64,000 bases of DNA, from NCBI RefSeq assembly GCF_900109175.1, contig NZ_FNZE01000005.1, positions 219,421-283,420 of the forward strand, given 5' to 3'. The position numbers and the translations under genes were made by a program. Below the pieces are notes generated by a model. The model saw nothing but the letters and a program-made list of their open reading frames with translations. It was not told the origin of the DNA and did not search any database. This document shows, one piece after another, positions 53,993 through 64,000 of this stretch. Source of the DNA: Pseudomonas linyingensis. GTDB lineage: Bacteria; Pseudomonadota; Gammaproteobacteria; Pseudomonadales; Pseudomonadaceae. Position 1 is the first letter of the stretch; each line of letters starts with the position of its first letter.

Positions 53993-55372
53993 TCAACCCT
54001 GCGGTTGGCCGGGGAAGCTCAGCTCAAAGCGCGTGAGCCCCTGCACCGACTCGCAATGGATGCGCCCGCCGTGCGCTTCGACGATGGAGCGGGTGATCGC
54101 CAGGCCCAGCCCGGCGTTGCCGCCGCCCTCGCGGTCAGCCGGGGAGGCGCGGTAGAAGCGGTCGAACAGACGGCCCAGGTGCTCGGCGGGAATGCTCGGC
54201 CCGGGATTCTCCACGCTGAGGCGAACCTCGCGCTCGCCCGCGGCAATCGTCACGCGGATGACGCCGCTGGCCGGCGTGTAGCGCAGCGCATTGCTGAGCA
54301 GGTTGGACAACGCCCGGCGCAGCATGCCCTCATCACCGGCGATCACCCCGCGGCCGCTGGCCTGCAGAATGATGCCGTGCTCCTCCGCCAGCAGGCGGTA
54401 GTAGTCCAGCAGTTTGTCCACCAACTCGTGCAGCGCCAGCGGCCGGCGCGCGGGGACGATCAGGCCGTTGTCGGCCTTGGCCAGGAACAGCATGTCGTCG
54501 ATCATCCGCGCCATGCGCTTGAGATCGTCGAGGTTGGCGTAGAGCGCCTCCTGGTACTCCTCCAGGTTGCGCGCGCGGGTCAGCACCACCTCGGTATGGG
54601 TCATCAGCTGGGTCAGCGGCGTGCGCAGCTCGTGGGCGATGTCGGCGGAAAAGTTGGCCAGGCGCACGAAGGACTCGTCGAGCCGCTCGAGCATGCCGTT
54701 GAACGACGACACCAGCGGCTGCAGCTCGACCGGCAGCACCGCCTCGGGAATCCGTTCCTTCAGCGAACGGGCGGACACCGTGGCCGCCACCTGGGTGACC
54801 TCGCGCAGCGGACGCAAACCGCTGCGCGCCACCAGCCAGCCGAGCCCGGCGCTGAGCAGCGCGCAGACCACCAGGGCGATCCACAGCCAGCGCTCCAGAG
54901 CGGCGAAGAAGTCGGCATGGTGGGTCACGTCCAGCGCCAGCAGCAGGGTCAGCGACTGCCCCGACTCGGCCAGCGCCACTTCGGCAGTCATCCCGCGCAG
55001 CAGGCGGCCCTCCTCCCACCACTCCCACAACGCGCCGGTCTGGCTGCGAAAGCGCGCGGGAATGGCGGCCTCGGCAGGCTCGGCGAACAGCACCCGGCCA
55101 TCGGCAGCGAGGATCTGCGCGCGCAGGTCCTGGTGGGCGCCGAGCAGGGTGTGCAGTTGCCCACGCAACGCCTGCAGCTCGTCCGCCCGGCGCAGGCCGC
55201 CGAGCAGGCGCTGGCTGGCCTGCAGCTTCTCGTGCAGGGCATGGCGGTCGAGTTGGACGAAGTGCTCGCGGCTGAGCAGATTGAAGGTCAGGCCGACCGC
55301 CAGCAGCACGCCGGTCAGCGCCAGCATGAACAGCAGGCTCAGTCGGGTGGTCAGCGACAGGCGGCGGATCAC
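53993..55372 (-). CDS. CusS/CopS-type sensor histidine kinase
   Basis: A 459-residue membrane kinase of the heavy-metal sensor group. Two transmembrane helices flank a periplasmic domain ([21 protein letters not shown] and [24 protein letters not shown]); a HAMP region follows. The phosphoacceptor is in [18 protein letters not shown], followed by [22 protein letters not shown], typical of this family, and the ATPase with [21 protein letters not shown]. Its start overlaps the stop of the response regulator by 4 bp, so the pair is co-translated. No metal efflux genes lie nearby. Confidence 0.9.
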   Translation of the reverse strand: MIRRLSLTTRLSLLFMLALTGVLLAVGLTFNLLSREHFVQLDRHALHEKLQASQRLLGGLRRADELQALRGQLHTLLGAHQDLRAQILAADGRVLFAEPAEAAIPARFRSQTGALWEWWEEGRLLRGMTAEVALAESGQSLTLLLALDVTHHADFFAALERWLWIALVVCALLSAGLGWLVARSGLRPLREVTQVAATVSARSLKERIPEAVLPVELQPLVSSFNGMLERLDESFVRLANFSADIAHELRTPLTQLMTHTEVVLTRARNLEEYQEALYANLDDLKRMARMIDDMLFLAKADNGLIVPARRPLALHELVDKLLDYYRLLAEEHGIILQASGRGVIAGDEGMLRRALSNLLSNALRYTPASGVIRVTIAAGEREVRLSVENPGPSIPAEHLGRLFDRFYRASPADREGGGNAGLGLAITRSIVEAHGGRIHCESVQGLTRFELSFPGQPQG

Positions 55373-56046
55373 TCGGATGCATCCAGCAGATAGCCCATGC
55401 CGCGCACGGTCTGGATCAGCTTGGGCTCAAAGCCGTCGTCGATCTTCGCGCGCAGGCGGCGGATCGCCACCTCGATGACGTTGGTGTCGCTGTCGAAGTT
55501 CATGTCCCACACCTGCGAGGCGATCAGCGACTTGGGCAACACCTCGCCCTGGCGGCGCAGCAGCAGCTCGAGCAGGGCGAACTCCTTGGCAGTCAGATCG
55601 ATGCGCCGCCCGCCGCGAATGGCTCGGCGCTTGAGCAGATCGACCTCCAGATCGGCCACCTGCAGGCGGGTCGGCTGCGCCGCCATGGTGCCGCGACGCA
55701 GCAGGGTGCGCACCCGCGCCAGCAGTTCGGCGAAGGCGAACGGCTTGATCAGGTAGTCGTCGGCGCCCAGCTCGAGGCCCTTGACCCGATCCTCGACGCG
55801 GTCGCGGGCGGTGAGAAACAGCACCGGCACGTCCTGCCCGGCGGCGCGCACCCGGCGCAGCACCTCCCAGCCGTCCAACCCGGGCATCATCACGTCGAGG
55901 ATCAGCAGGTCGTAGCCCTCCTCCAGCGCATGCTGCAGCGCATCGCTGCCGCTCTCCACGCGATCGACGGCAAAGCCCGCCTCGCTCAGCCCCTGCTGCA
56001 GATAGGCACCGATCTTCGGCTCGTCCTCGGCTACCAGGATTCTCAT
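55369..56046 (-). CDS. CusR/CopR-type response regulator
   Basis: A 225-residue OmpR-family regulator. Receiver domain with D51 in [21 protein letters not shown] switch Lys, then a winged-helix domain ([37 protein letters not shown]). It is partner of the kinase downstream. The ATG at 56046 ([10 protein letters not shown]) is the family start; a longer reading to 56319 is non-homologous. Copper or silver is a plausible signal but not shown by sequence. Confidence 0.92.
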   Translation of the reverse strand: MRILVAEDEPKIGAYLQQGLSEAGFAVDRVESGSDALQHALEEGYDLLILDVMMPGLDGWEVLRRVRAAGQDVPVLFLTARDRVEDRVKGLELGADDYLIKPFAFAELLARVRTLLRRGTMAAQPTRLQVADLEVDLLKRRAIRGGRRIDLTAKEFALLELLLRRQGEVLPKSLIASQVWDMNFDSDTNVIEVAIRRLRAKIDDGFEPKLIQTVRGMGYLLDASE

Positions 56047-56277
56047 CGCTTGTTGTCTCCATTGCGCGTCTCCGTAGCGCGTAAACCGATTGTGCAACCC
56101 CGCGCCGCCTGCAGCCACCGCCTGACAGAAATGTAATCGGCGCGCAACAGCGCAACAGCGCAATATTGTCGCCAATCGATTGGCATGAAAAATTACTTGA
56201 TATGATTCACACTGTTCTGCCTCCAGGTCGCCGCTGAGGCATCCGGCCGGAGTCCCCGCAACCGTTCCGGGCAAGCG

Positions 56278-59200
56278 ATGCACGACAAAGAGCTCAAGGC
56301 CGCCAAGAGCGCGGAGCAAATCAGTGCGCCGATCAACCTGGCGCAGCAGGCATGGAAGAATCTGGCCACCGCCGGGCTGTATGTGCTGGCCGGCATGGCC
56401 GGCCTATTCCTGACCCAATCCTCGGGCTATGCCGCACCCATCTGGCCGGCGGCCGGCGTTGCCATCGCTGCGCTGCTGGCCTGGGGCTGGCGCTGCTGGC
56501 CCGGCGTCTGGCTGGGCAGCCTGCTGATCCACCTGTGGCTGACGCCTTCGCTACAGGGCGCCGCTCTGGGTGCTCTGCTCGCCAGTGCCACCACCCTGCA
56601 GTCCCTGCTCGGCGCCTGGCTGGCGCGGCGCTACCTGCTGGGCCGCTGGAAACTCACCCGCGACCGGGGACTGGCCCTGTTCCTGCTCTGCGTCGGGCCG
56701 CTGGTCTGCTTGGTCGCTTCCAGCCTAGGCAGCGCCATCCTCCTCGCTGGCGGCCGCTTCACCACCGACAACCTACTCAATGAATGGCTACAGTGGTGGT
56801 CCGGCGACACCCTGGGCGTGCTGCTGTTCGCCCCGCTGTCCCGACTGCTGTGGCCGGGCGGACACCCCCTGCGCGTGGCCGGCGGTGAAGGCTACCGTTT
56901 CGCCCTGCCGCTGATCGTCACCGCCACACTGCTGGTGGTCGGCCATCTCGGCCTGTCGCAACTGGAGGACCTGCGCGCCAAAGCCGAAACGCGCACGCTG
57001 ATGGAAATCCTCGGCGACAACACCAGCCAGAACATCGCCGAAACGCTGTTCCCCCTGGAGGGACTGGCGCACTTCATGGCCGCCAGCCAGGAAATCACCC
57101 GCGAGGAGTTCCGCAAGTACACCCACAACCTCATCAACCACCCCAGCATTTTCTCGGTGGACTGGGCGCCGCTGATTACCCAGGCCCAGCGCGCCGAATT
57201 CGAGGCCGCTGTCGCCCGCACCGGCTTCCCCGACTTCCGCATCACCGAGCTGGACAGCCACGGTCAGCTGCAGACGGCCGCCCAGCGCGCCGAGTACTTC
57301 CCGATCCTGTTCAGCGAGCCCCTGGCCGCCAGCCGCCGCGGGCTGGGACTCGACCACGGCTTCGAGACCCTGCGCCGCCAGGCCATGGTGGTCGCCCGTG
57401 ACAACGGCAAGGCCATGGCCTCCGACCTGATCCGGCTGGGACGTACCGAGCGCCATGCCTCGCTGATGTTCGTGCCGGTCTGGCGCCTGCGCGACGGCAG
57501 TCCGGACAAGGATCTGGCCGGCTATGTGGTCGGCGTCGTCGATATCCAGCAACTGCTCGCCCCGCTGCTCCGCAAGGCCGAGGAGCGCCAGCTCGCCCTG
57601 CGCATCTCGGACATCATGCCCGGCATGCCGCGGCGCGTCCTGGTCGACACGCTGACGACCGATGTCCAGCCGGACTGGCAGCGCGACTTCCACGTCGGCG
57701 GGCGCACCTGGCGCCTGGAAATGCAGCCGCGGACGCCACGGCAGCCCGTCTCGACCTCGGAGGATCGGCTGTTCCTCGGCTTCGCCCTGCTCAGCGCCTT
57801 TCTCGCCGCTTTCGCCACCCTGAGCAGCGCCGGACGGCATGCCTTGGTGTCCCGCGAGGTGGCCGAACGCACCGCCCAGCTGCAGCGCGAGCTGGACGCC
57901 CGCAGCGCCGCCGAGCACGCCCTGCGCGCGAGCGAGGAGCAACGCAGCCGCTTCTTCACCATGTCCCTCGACCTGTTCTGCATCGCCGGCTTCGACGGCT
58001 ACTTCCGCAGCGTCAACGCGGCCTTCACCCGCACCCTGGGCTGGAGCGAGGAGGAGCTGCTCAGTCGTCCCATCGTCGACTTCGTCCATCCCGACGATGT
58101 CGACGGCACCCTGACGGAATTCCGCCTGCTCGAGCAAGGGCACCACACCCTCGGCTTCGAGAGCCGCCATCGCTGCAAAGACGGTTCCTGGCGCTGGTTG
58201 ACCTGGAAGGCCCTGCCCCAGCCGGGCGGCCTGCTGTTCGCCACTGGCCACGACACCACCGAACAGCATCGCGCCACCCGGCAGCTCGGCGAACTGAACG
58301 CCCAGCTGGAGCAGCGCATCGAGGAACGCAGCCAGGCAGTGGCCGACCTGCAGGCCAAGAAGGAGGAGATCCGCGCCGTCCTCGACCACCTGCTCGAAGG
58401 CGTGATCACCATGGACAGCCGGGGCATCGTGCATAGTGCCAACCCGGCCATCGAGCCGCTGCTGGGCTACACGCCCGAGGAGCTGATCGGTCACAACGTC
58501 TCCCGCCTGATGCCGGCGCCGCTGAACGCGAAACACGACGGCTACATCGCCCACTACCTGCGCACCGGCGAACGACACATCATCGGCTCCAGCCGCGAAG
58601 TGAGCGGCCGCCACAAGGACGGCCATGCAGTCGACCTGGAACTGAGCGTGTCCGAATACAGCGTGCACGGCGAGCGCTTCTTCATCGGCACCCTGCGCGA
58701 CATCCGCGAGCACAAGGCGCTGATCGCCAGTCTGACCCAGGCGCGCGAGGATGCCGAGCAGGCCAGCCGAGCCAAGTCGGCCTTTCTCGCCACCATGAGC
58801 CATGAAATCCGCACGCCGATGAACGGCGTCGTCGGCCTGATCGACGTGCTGGCCCAGGACCAGCTGCCGGCGCATCAGGGCGACCTGATCAGGACCATCC
58901 GCGAGTCGTCGAGCAACCTGCTCGGCGTGATCGACGACATCCTCGACTTCTCCAAGATCGAGGCCGGCAAGCTGGAAATCGACAGCGCGCCACTGCAGCT
59001 GGTCGAGCTGATCGACAACCTGTGCAGTACCCTCAGGCCGCTGGCCAGCGCACGCGGCGTAATCCTGGAACAGGAAATCGCCACGGACATCCCGCACTGG
59101 GTCAGCTCCGACGCCATGCGCCTGCGCCAGATCCTCTTCAACCTGATCGGCAACGCCATCAAGTTCTCCGGCGGGCGCAGCGAGTGCCCGGGGCGGGTCG

Positions 59201-60261
59201 CGGTGTGCGCCCGGCTCGCCGCCGGCGACCCGCTGCGCGTGCTGATCAGCGTGGCGGACAACGGCATCGGCATCGCCCCCGAACATCTCGGCCAGCTGTT
59301 CCGGCCCTTCAGCCAGGCGGAATCCTCGACCACCCGCCGCTTCGGCGGCAGCGGCCTCGGTCTGGCCATCTGCCAGCGCCTGGTGGATCTGCTCGGCGGC
59401 GAGATCAGCGTCGCCAGCACGCCAGACAGCGGCACCGTCTTCACCCTCATGCTGCCGCTCGCGATCGCCAGCGCGCCGGCGCCCTCCGGCGACAACCGCC
59501 TGACAGCCGCACAGCCCCTGTCCCGACCGGATGCCCTGGCCAACCGGCGGATTCTGGTGGCCGAGGACGATGAAGTGAACCGCAAGGTCATCCAGCAACA
59601 GCTCGCCCTGCTCGGTTACCGCTTCGCGCTGGCCAGCCACGGTGCCGAGGCCCTGGCCATGTGGCGCCAGGGCGACTACGACCTGATCCTCAGCGACCTT
59701 CACATGCCGGAAATGGACGGCTACCAGCTGGCCGCCAGCATCCGCCAGGCCGAAGCCGGCCAGCAGCGCATCCCGATCCTGGCCCTGACCGCCAATGCGT
59801 TGCGCGGCGAAGCCACGCGGGCCCTCGAAGCCGGCATGGACGAGTACCTGACCAAGCCCATCCGCCTGGCCGCCCTGCAAGCGGCCCTGGCCCGCTGGCT
59901 GCCGCCGGAGGCGGCGCTGGTCGACTCCGCCGCCCTGACCGCGCTGGTCGGCGAGGACCACGAGATGATCCGCGAAATTCTCGGCGACTATCTGGACGCG
60001 CTGCGCTCTCTGGCCCCCACACTCCACGAAGCCTTCGAACACAACGACATCGATGCCATCGACGCCCTCGCCCACCGCCTCAAGTCCTCGTCGCGCGCCG
60101 TCGGCGCGCTGCGCCTGGGCGAGTTGTGCGCCGCACTCGAGCAGGCCATCAAGAACGGCGACAGCGCCGCACTGGCGCGCGGCATCGCCGAATTCGCGCC
60201 ACTCCATACCGCCACGGCAGCACGCATCGAGCAGTTGCTGAAAGAGGGCCATCTGGCCTGA
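56278..60261 (+). CDS. Hybrid sensor histidine kinase (MASE1-CHASE-PAS-PAS-HK-REC-HPt)
   Basis: A 1327-residue multidomain sensor. Domains, roughly: MASE1 membrane sensor 20-225 ([27 protein letters not shown]); CHASE extracellular region 240-430; a further transmembrane segment near 497-515; PAS domains near 555-665 and 690-820; HisKA with H842 in [16 protein letters not shown]; ATPase 945-1065 ([30 protein letters not shown]); receiver with D1140 in [14 protein letters not shown]; HPt with H1266 in [13 protein letters not shown]. It should run a complete His-Asp-His phosphorelay. It is followed 16 bp later by a REC-EAL protein, the obvious phosphoacceptor. Its ligand is unknown. Confidence 0.9.
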   Translation: MHDKELKAAKSAEQISAPINLAQQAWKNLATAGLYVLAGMAGLFLTQSSGYAAPIWPAAGVAIAALLAWGWRCWPGVWLGSLLIHLWLTPSLQGAALGALLASATTLQSLLGAWLARRYLLGRWKLTRDRGLALFLLCVGPLVCLVASSLGSAILLAGGRFTTDNLLNEWLQWWSGDTLGVLLFAPLSRLLWPGGHPLRVAGGEGYRFALPLIVTATLLVVGHLGLSQLEDLRAKAETRTLMEILGDNTSQNIAETLFPLEGLAHFMAASQEITREEFRKYTHNLINHPSIFSVDWAPLITQAQRAEFEAAVARTGFPDFRITELDSHGQLQTAAQRAEYFPILFSEPLAASRRGLGLDHGFETLRRQAMVVARDNGKAMASDLIRLGRTERHASLMFVPVWRLRDGSPDKDLAGYVVGVVDIQQLLAPLLRKAEERQLALRISDIMPGMPRRVLVDTLTTDVQPDWQRDFHVGGRTWRLEMQPRTPRQPVSTSEDRLFLGFALLSAFLAAFATLSSAGRHALVSREVAERTAQLQRELDARSAAEHALRASEEQRSRFFTMSLDLFCIAGFDGYFRSVNAAFTRTLGWSEEELLSRPIVDFVHPDDVDGTLTEFRLLEQGHHTLGFESRHRCKDGSWRWLTWKALPQPGGLLFATGHDTTEQHRATRQLGELNAQLEQRIEERSQAVADLQAKKEEIRAVLDHLLEGVITMDSRGIVHSANPAIEPLLGYTPEELIGHNVSRLMPAPLNAKHDGYIAHYLRTGERHIIGSSREVSGRHKDGHAVDLELSVSEYSVHGERFFIGTLRDIREHKALIASLTQAREDAEQASRAKSAFLATMSHEIRTPMNGVVGLIDVLAQDQLPAHQGDLIRTIRESSSNLLGVIDDILDFSKIEAGKLEIDSAPLQLVELIDNLCSTLRPLASARGVILEQEIATDIPHWVSSDAMRLRQILFNLIGNAIKFSGGRSECPGRVAVCARLAAGDPLRVLISVADNGIGIAPEHLGQLFRPFSQAESSTTRRFGGSGLGLAICQRLVDLLGGEISVASTPDSGTVFTLMLPLAIASAPAPSGDNRLTAAQPLSRPDALANRRILVAEDDEVNRKVIQQQLALLGYRFALASHGAEALAMWRQGDYDLILSDLHMPEMDGYQLAASIRQAEAGQQRIPILALTANALRGEATRALEAGMDEYLTKPIRLAALQAALARWLPPEAALVDSAALTALVGEDHEMIREILGDYLDALRSLAPTLHEAFEHNDIDAIDALAHRLKSSSRAVGALRLGELCAALEQAIKNGDSAALARGIAEFAPLHTATAARIEQLLKEGHLA

Positions 60262-60277
60262 ACAGGAGGCAATCCCG

Positions 60278-61495
60278 ATGAGAATCCTGGTCGTCGACGA
60301 CGATACCTTTATCTGCAGGCTGCTGGTCCGCCAGCTGCAGACCCTAGGCTTCAGGCAGGTCATCGCCTGCGAGCGGGCCCGCGTCGCGGTCGAGCATCTG
60401 GAGCAGCAGCCCGGCAGCATCAACCTGATCCTCTGCGACCTGCAGATGCCTGAGATGGACGGCATCGAGTTCATTCGCCACCTGGTACGCCTGGGCTATG
60501 CAGGCGCCCTGGTGCTGGTCAGCGGCGAGGACGAGCGCATCCTGCAGAGCGCCGAGCGCCTGGCCCGGGCGCACCGCCTGCGGGTGGCGGGCGCCCTGTT
60601 CAAGCCGGTTTCCAGCGAGCGGTTGCAGAGGCTGCTGGAACAGGAGACGCCCGGCGTCAGCACCCAGCGCGATGCCGAATCCCGGAGCTACGACGCCGAT
60701 GAGCTGGCCCGGGGCATCGAGACCGGCGAACTGGTCAACCACTATCAGCCCAAGGTCGATTTCGCCAGCGCCCAGTGCACTGGCGTCGAGACCCTGGTGC
60801 GCTGGCGGCACCCGCAGGATGGCCTGGTCTATCCCGACCGCTTCGTCGCCCTGGCCGAAGCGGCCGGACTGATCGATGGCCTGATGCGCACGGTGCTGCG
60901 CAACGCGCTGCGCGATGCCCGTCAGTGGCGCGAGCAGGGCCTGGAGCTGCAGCTGGCGGTCAACGTGTCGATGGACAACCTGCAGGGTCTGGACTTCCCC
61001 GACCTCGTCGAGCAGGAGGCACTGGCCGCCGGGGTGCCGCTGTCCAGCCTGGTGCTGGAGGTCACCGAAAGCCACCTGATGAAGAACCGCCAGGATGCCC
61101 TCGACATCCTCACCCGCCTGCGCCTCAAGCGCATCAGCCTGTCCATCGACGACTTCGGTACCGGCCACTCCTCGCTGGCGCAACTGCGCGACATCCCGTT
61201 CAACGAACTGAAGATCGATCGCAGCTTCGTGCATGGCGCCTGGCGCGATGCCGCCCTGCACACCATCCTCAACGCCAGCCTGGACATGGCGCGCAAACTG
61301 GGCATGAAGACGGTGGCCGAGGGCATCGAGGATCGTGCCGACTGGGACCACCTGCGCCAAGCCGGCTGCGACGTCGCCCAGGGCTGGTTCATCGCCAAGG
61401 CCATGCCAGCCGAACATTTGCCAGACTGGCTGCAAGCCTGGGACGAGCGCCGCTCCGAGCTGACACCGACCGCCCCTGTCATCCCGGACCGCTGA
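60278..61495 (+). CDS. REC-EAL response regulator (c-di-GMP phosphodiesterase)
   Basis: A 405-residue protein. The receiver domain (residues about 1-125) has phosphoacceptor D54 in LILCDLQMPEMDG. The EAL domain (about 150-390) keeps the catalytic set: the EAL position reads ETL (GVETLVRWRHP), then VNVSMDNL, EVTESHLMKN, DDFGTGHSS, KIDRSFV, TVAEGIE. ETL/EVL variants are active in family members, so it is probably a functional c-di-GMP phosphodiesterase. The architecture is that of RocR. It sits between two MASE1 kinases and is probably regulated by phosphate from the upstream HPt. Confidence 0.93.
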   Translation: MRILVVDDDTFICRLLVRQLQTLGFRQVIACERARVAVEHLEQQPGSINLILCDLQMPEMDGIEFIRHLVRLGYAGALVLVSGEDERILQSAERLARAHRLRVAGALFKPVSSERLQRLLEQETPGVSTQRDAESRSYDADELARGIETGELVNHYQPKVDFASAQCTGVETLVRWRHPQDGLVYPDRFVALAEAAGLIDGLMRTVLRNALRDARQWREQGLELQLAVNVSMDNLQGLDFPDLVEQEALAAGVPLSSLVLEVTESHLMKNRQDALDILTRLRLKRISLSIDDFGTGHSSLAQLRDIPFNELKIDRSFVHGAWRDAALHTILNASLDMARKLGMKTVAEGIEDRADWDHLRQAGCDVAQGWFIAKAMPAEHLPDWLQAWDERRSELTPTAPVIPDR

Positions 61496-61550
61496 GGCGC
61501 GCAGCGGTTCGACCCCGCCTCGCGCCTCACCCAAACCACCGTCGGATAGC

Positions 61551-61558
61551 AAGAACAA
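61551..61558 (+). promoter_or_regulatory. CA motif before second MASE1 kinase
   Basis: AAGAACAA, followed by CA, sits immediately upstream of the ATG at 61561, matching AAnAAnAA. It is the only such motif here in front of a non-catabolic gene. Confidence 0.35.
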
Positions 61559-61560
61559 CA

Positions 61561-64000
61561 ATGAACCAGCCAGACAACCTAGCGTTGCCCTCTTCCCGAT
61601 GGCCCCTGCGCCTGTCCAGGTCGCGCGGCCTGATGCGACTGGTGCAGATTTTCTCGCTGGCCCTGGGCTATTTCGCCCTGGCCCAGCTGGCCCTGATGTT
61701 CAACAGTCCCTCCAGCCATGCCGTGATTCTCTGGCCGGCCGCCGGCTTGGCCATCGTCGCCCTGCTCGGCTGGGGCATCGCGCGCTGGCCGGGGGTGTGG
61801 CTCGGCTATTTCGCCTCCGACCTTTTGTATCGCCTGCAGACGGCAACCAGCGAGGACCATACGACCCTCATCGCCCTGTCCGCCCTGCTGGCCTGCGGCG
61901 CCAGCCTGCAGGCGGTACTGAGCGCGCGCCTGCTGCGCCCGGCTCTGCAGCGAAGCGCCCCGCTGGAGCATGAGCAGCAGACATTCCGCTGTCTGTTGCA
62001 GGCGATCCCCCTATGCAGCCTGATCGCCGCGAGCATCGGCTGCATGGGCCTGACCCTGCTGCAGGGTCTGCCCTCCGCGCGACTGCTGGAGACCTGGCTC
62101 ACCTGGTGGGCCGGCGATACCCTGGGCATCCTCCTGGTCCTGCCGCTGCTCCTGCCGCTGCTCCCCAGCCTGCGTTCTCACTGGCCCAAGCGGGCCCTGC
62201 ATATCGCCATCCCGCCCCTTGTCACCTGTGCCCTGGTGATACTCGGCGATATCGGGCTGCAGCGTCTGGAGCGGGCCAACTGGCAGGCCCGCCTGACCGC
62301 TGCCGGCGAGGACATCCGCGACCTGCTCGCCATTCAGATGACTCGTCAGTCGCAACGTCTGCTGGCGGTCAGCGACCTGTTCGATACCGGCGTCGAACCC
62401 AGCGCGCATCAGCTCGAACGCTTCGCACGCCGCGCCCTGACCATGGACGGCCTGCATGCCCTGGCATGGGTGCCCTGGCATGGGTGCCAAGGATTGCCGC
62501 CGCCGAGCGTGAGGAGTTCGAGCGCCACCAGCGGCTGAGCGGCTACGCCGGCTTCACCATCCGCGAATACGATGGGCAGGGCGAGCCCCGTCTGGCCAGC
62601 ACGCGCGCGGAATACTTCCCCCTGATGTTCATCGCCAGCCAGAATGGCATCGACCGCTTGAGCGGCATCGACGTCGCCAGCAATCCGGCCAACCTGAGCG
62701 CCTTGCGCCAGGCCCGCCTCAGCGGGCATAACGTATGGTCGCCGCACCAGCCACTGGGGGAGCGCTCGGACCGCCATCCTCATGCCTGGAACCTGTTCGT
62801 CCCAATCTACGACCACGACCTCGACACAGCCACCGCGACGCTCGACGCCCGCCGACAGGCTCTGCGCGGCTATGCGGTGGGGGTATTCCATCTCGACGAA
62901 ATGTTTGCCGCGCTCAACCAGCGGGCCGCTCTGCAGGGTATCGCCTATCGCATCGCCAGCCCGGCGCCCGACCAGGCCGCCGTGCTGTTCGACAACCGTC
63001 CGACCAGCGCCGCTCTCGGCCAGCCGGCCTGGAGCACCAGCATCGACGGCCTCGACGGCGAGCAGCTGAGTATCGAAACCTGGCCACTGCCGGAAACCAC
63101 TGCGGGTCGCTCGCCAAGCGCGCTGATCTACCTGCTCGCCGGCGTCGTGGTCACCTTCCTGGTGGTGGCTTTAATCCTCATCGCCGCCGCACAGACGGTG
63201 CGGGCCAAACGCAACGAGCTGGAGCGCCGCCAGGAGCTGCAGGAAAGCGAAGCCCGCCTGCAGCGGGTGATCGACGCCAGCCAGTTCGGCTACTGGGATC
63301 GCGACCTGATCACCAACGAGGTGATCTTCAGTCCGCGCTGGTTGCAGATGCTCGGTTACGGACCCGATGAGCTGCCCAATCGCCACGACACCTGGAACCG
63401 CCTGATCCACCCCGAGGACCAGCCGCGGGTCCTGGCCTGCATGGAGGAGCACCTTTCGGGGCGCAGCCCCGTCTACCGCGCCGAGCACCGTCTGCGCGCG
63501 CGCAATGGCGAATGGCGCTGGATTCTCACCAGCGGGCACGTTAGCGGCTACGACGCCCAGGGAAAGCCGACGCAGATTTCCGGCATTCATGCCGATATTC
63601 ACGAGCAGAAACAGGCTGAAGCCGACCTGCTGGCCAGCCAGCAGGAGCTGCAGCGCCTCAACGCTCGCCTGGAGCAGACGCTGCTGGAGGCCGAACAGGC
63701 CAACCAAGCCAAGTCCAGCTTCCTCGCCACCATGAGCCACGAGATCCGCACGCCGATGAACGGCGTGATCGGCATGCTCGAAGTGCTTGCCCAAACCCCG
63801 CTCAAACCCCAGCAGCAGGACATGGTCGGCCTGATCCGCGAGTCGGCGCTGTCGCTGCTGGGAATCATCGAGGACATCCTCGACTTCTCCAAGATCGAGG
63901 CCGGCAAGCTGGAGCTGGAGGAGGTCGAGATGTGCTGCGCCGAGCTGCTCGAACATGTCTGCAGCATGCTCGACCACCTGGCGGACCGGGCCGACATCGA
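61561..64000 (+). pseudogene. Second MASE1-CHASE-PAS sensor kinase, frameshifted; runs off right edge
   Basis: From the ATG at 61561, MASE1 (ALGYFALAQLALMFNSPSSHAVILWPAAGLAI) and the start of the CHASE region read in frame to about 62460. After an exact 14-bp tandem duplication (62457-62470 and 62471-62484) the frame shifts and ends at 62538. The true continuation is in the +2 frame (RIAAAEREEFERHQRLSGYAGF ...), through a membrane segment (IYLLAGVVVTFLVVALILIAA), a PAS domain (FGYWDRDLITNEVIFSPRWLQMLGYGPDEL), and HisKA with the His near 63738 ([19 protein letters not shown]) to the window edge. Removing one unit restores a perfect reading (LHALAWVPRIAAA). The gene is a paralogue of that at 56278. 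Confidence 0.9.
62457..62484 (+). repeat. 14-bp tandem duplication inside sensor kinase gene
   Basis: The unit TGCCCTGGCATGGG occurs twice in a row (62457-62470 and 62471-62484), followed by a partial TGCC. The extra unit adds 14 bp and shifts the reading frame. The event looks recent, since the copies are identical. Confidence 0.95.

Noticed and set aside
56788..60474. A 1228-codon open frame antisense to the hybrid kinase gene
   Set aside because: Pure shadow of a GC-rich gene. The plus-strand protein shows complete kinase, receiver and HPt motifs, whereas the antisense product is low-complexity with no recognisable domain.

Overview
The window is GC-rich chromosomal DNA, densely packed with genes on both strands, from a gammaproteobacterium that looks like Pseudomonas or a close relative (Azotobacter or allied groups). 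The evidence is the gene families: OprD-type porins, a PcaR/PcaQ-controlled beta-ketoadipate pathway, PobA with an AraC-type PobC, QuiC, a ferulate ech-vdh-fcs operon, CopRS/CusRS-type regulators and Pseudomonas-like palindromic repeats. Almost the whole left three quarters is devoted to catabolism of plant aromatics.

Layout. 1-2.2 kb: start of a 3-dehydroshikimate dehydratase (quiC), a divergent OprD porin, and a cupin remnant. 2.6-14.1 kb, all on the minus strand: a complete indole-3-acetic acid (auxin) degradation cluster in the order iacH-A-B-I-C-D-E-F, then a TRAP transporter (dctP-Q-M), then iacG and the MarR regulator iacR. The cluster sits between two directly oriented copies of an OprD-porin/cupin segment; the right-hand porin (14.6-15.5 kb) is a wrecked pseudogene. 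15.7-21.2 kb: hypothetical proteins, a repeat-bearing lipoprotein, an AlkB dioxygenase, a LigC-like dehydrogenase and a DMT transporter. 21.4-31.7 kb: the protocatechuate branch, pcaH-pcaG, (zapE-like ATPase, AEC transporter), pcaR, pcaI-J-F, pcaB-D-C. 31.9-44.5 kb: the ferulate/hydroxycinnamate module, ech-vdh-fcs-thiolase-acyl-CoA dehydrogenase-etfB-etfA, an OprD porin, an MFS transporter and a MarR regulator. 45.1-48.4 kb: pobA, pobC and pcaQ. 48.5-56 kb: housekeeping and stress genes (B3/4 protein, YejM-like sulfatase, LysR/pirin/azoreductase, a metal-type two-component system). 56.3-64 kb: two MASE1-CHASE sensor kinases flanking a REC-EAL c-di-GMP phosphodiesterase; the second kinase runs off the right edge.

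How the genes work together. Ferulate is converted by Fcs/Ech to vanillin and by Vdh to vanillate; 4-hydroxybenzoate is hydroxylated by PobA; shikimate/quinate intermediates enter through QuiC. All of these lead to protocatechuate, which PcaGH, B, C, D, IJ and F turn into succinyl-CoA and acetyl-CoA. IAA is expected to leave the iac pathway as catechol, for which no dioxygenase is encoded here. Operators readable in the DNA tie the system together: PcaR-type boxes at pcaR, pcaI and quiC/porin, a PcaQ-type palindrome at pcaH, and a repeated AACTAATTA-like box at ech and at the marR/MFS divergent region. A-rich AAnAAnAA motifs (Crc/Hfq type) precede many catabolic start codons.

Damage and variation: etfB carries a frameshifting internal deletion, the second MASE1 kinase is frameshifted by an exact 14-bp tandem duplication, one porin is a pseudogene and one cupin is a fragment. 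I saw no tRNA, rRNA, CRISPR array, insertion sequence or phage gene.
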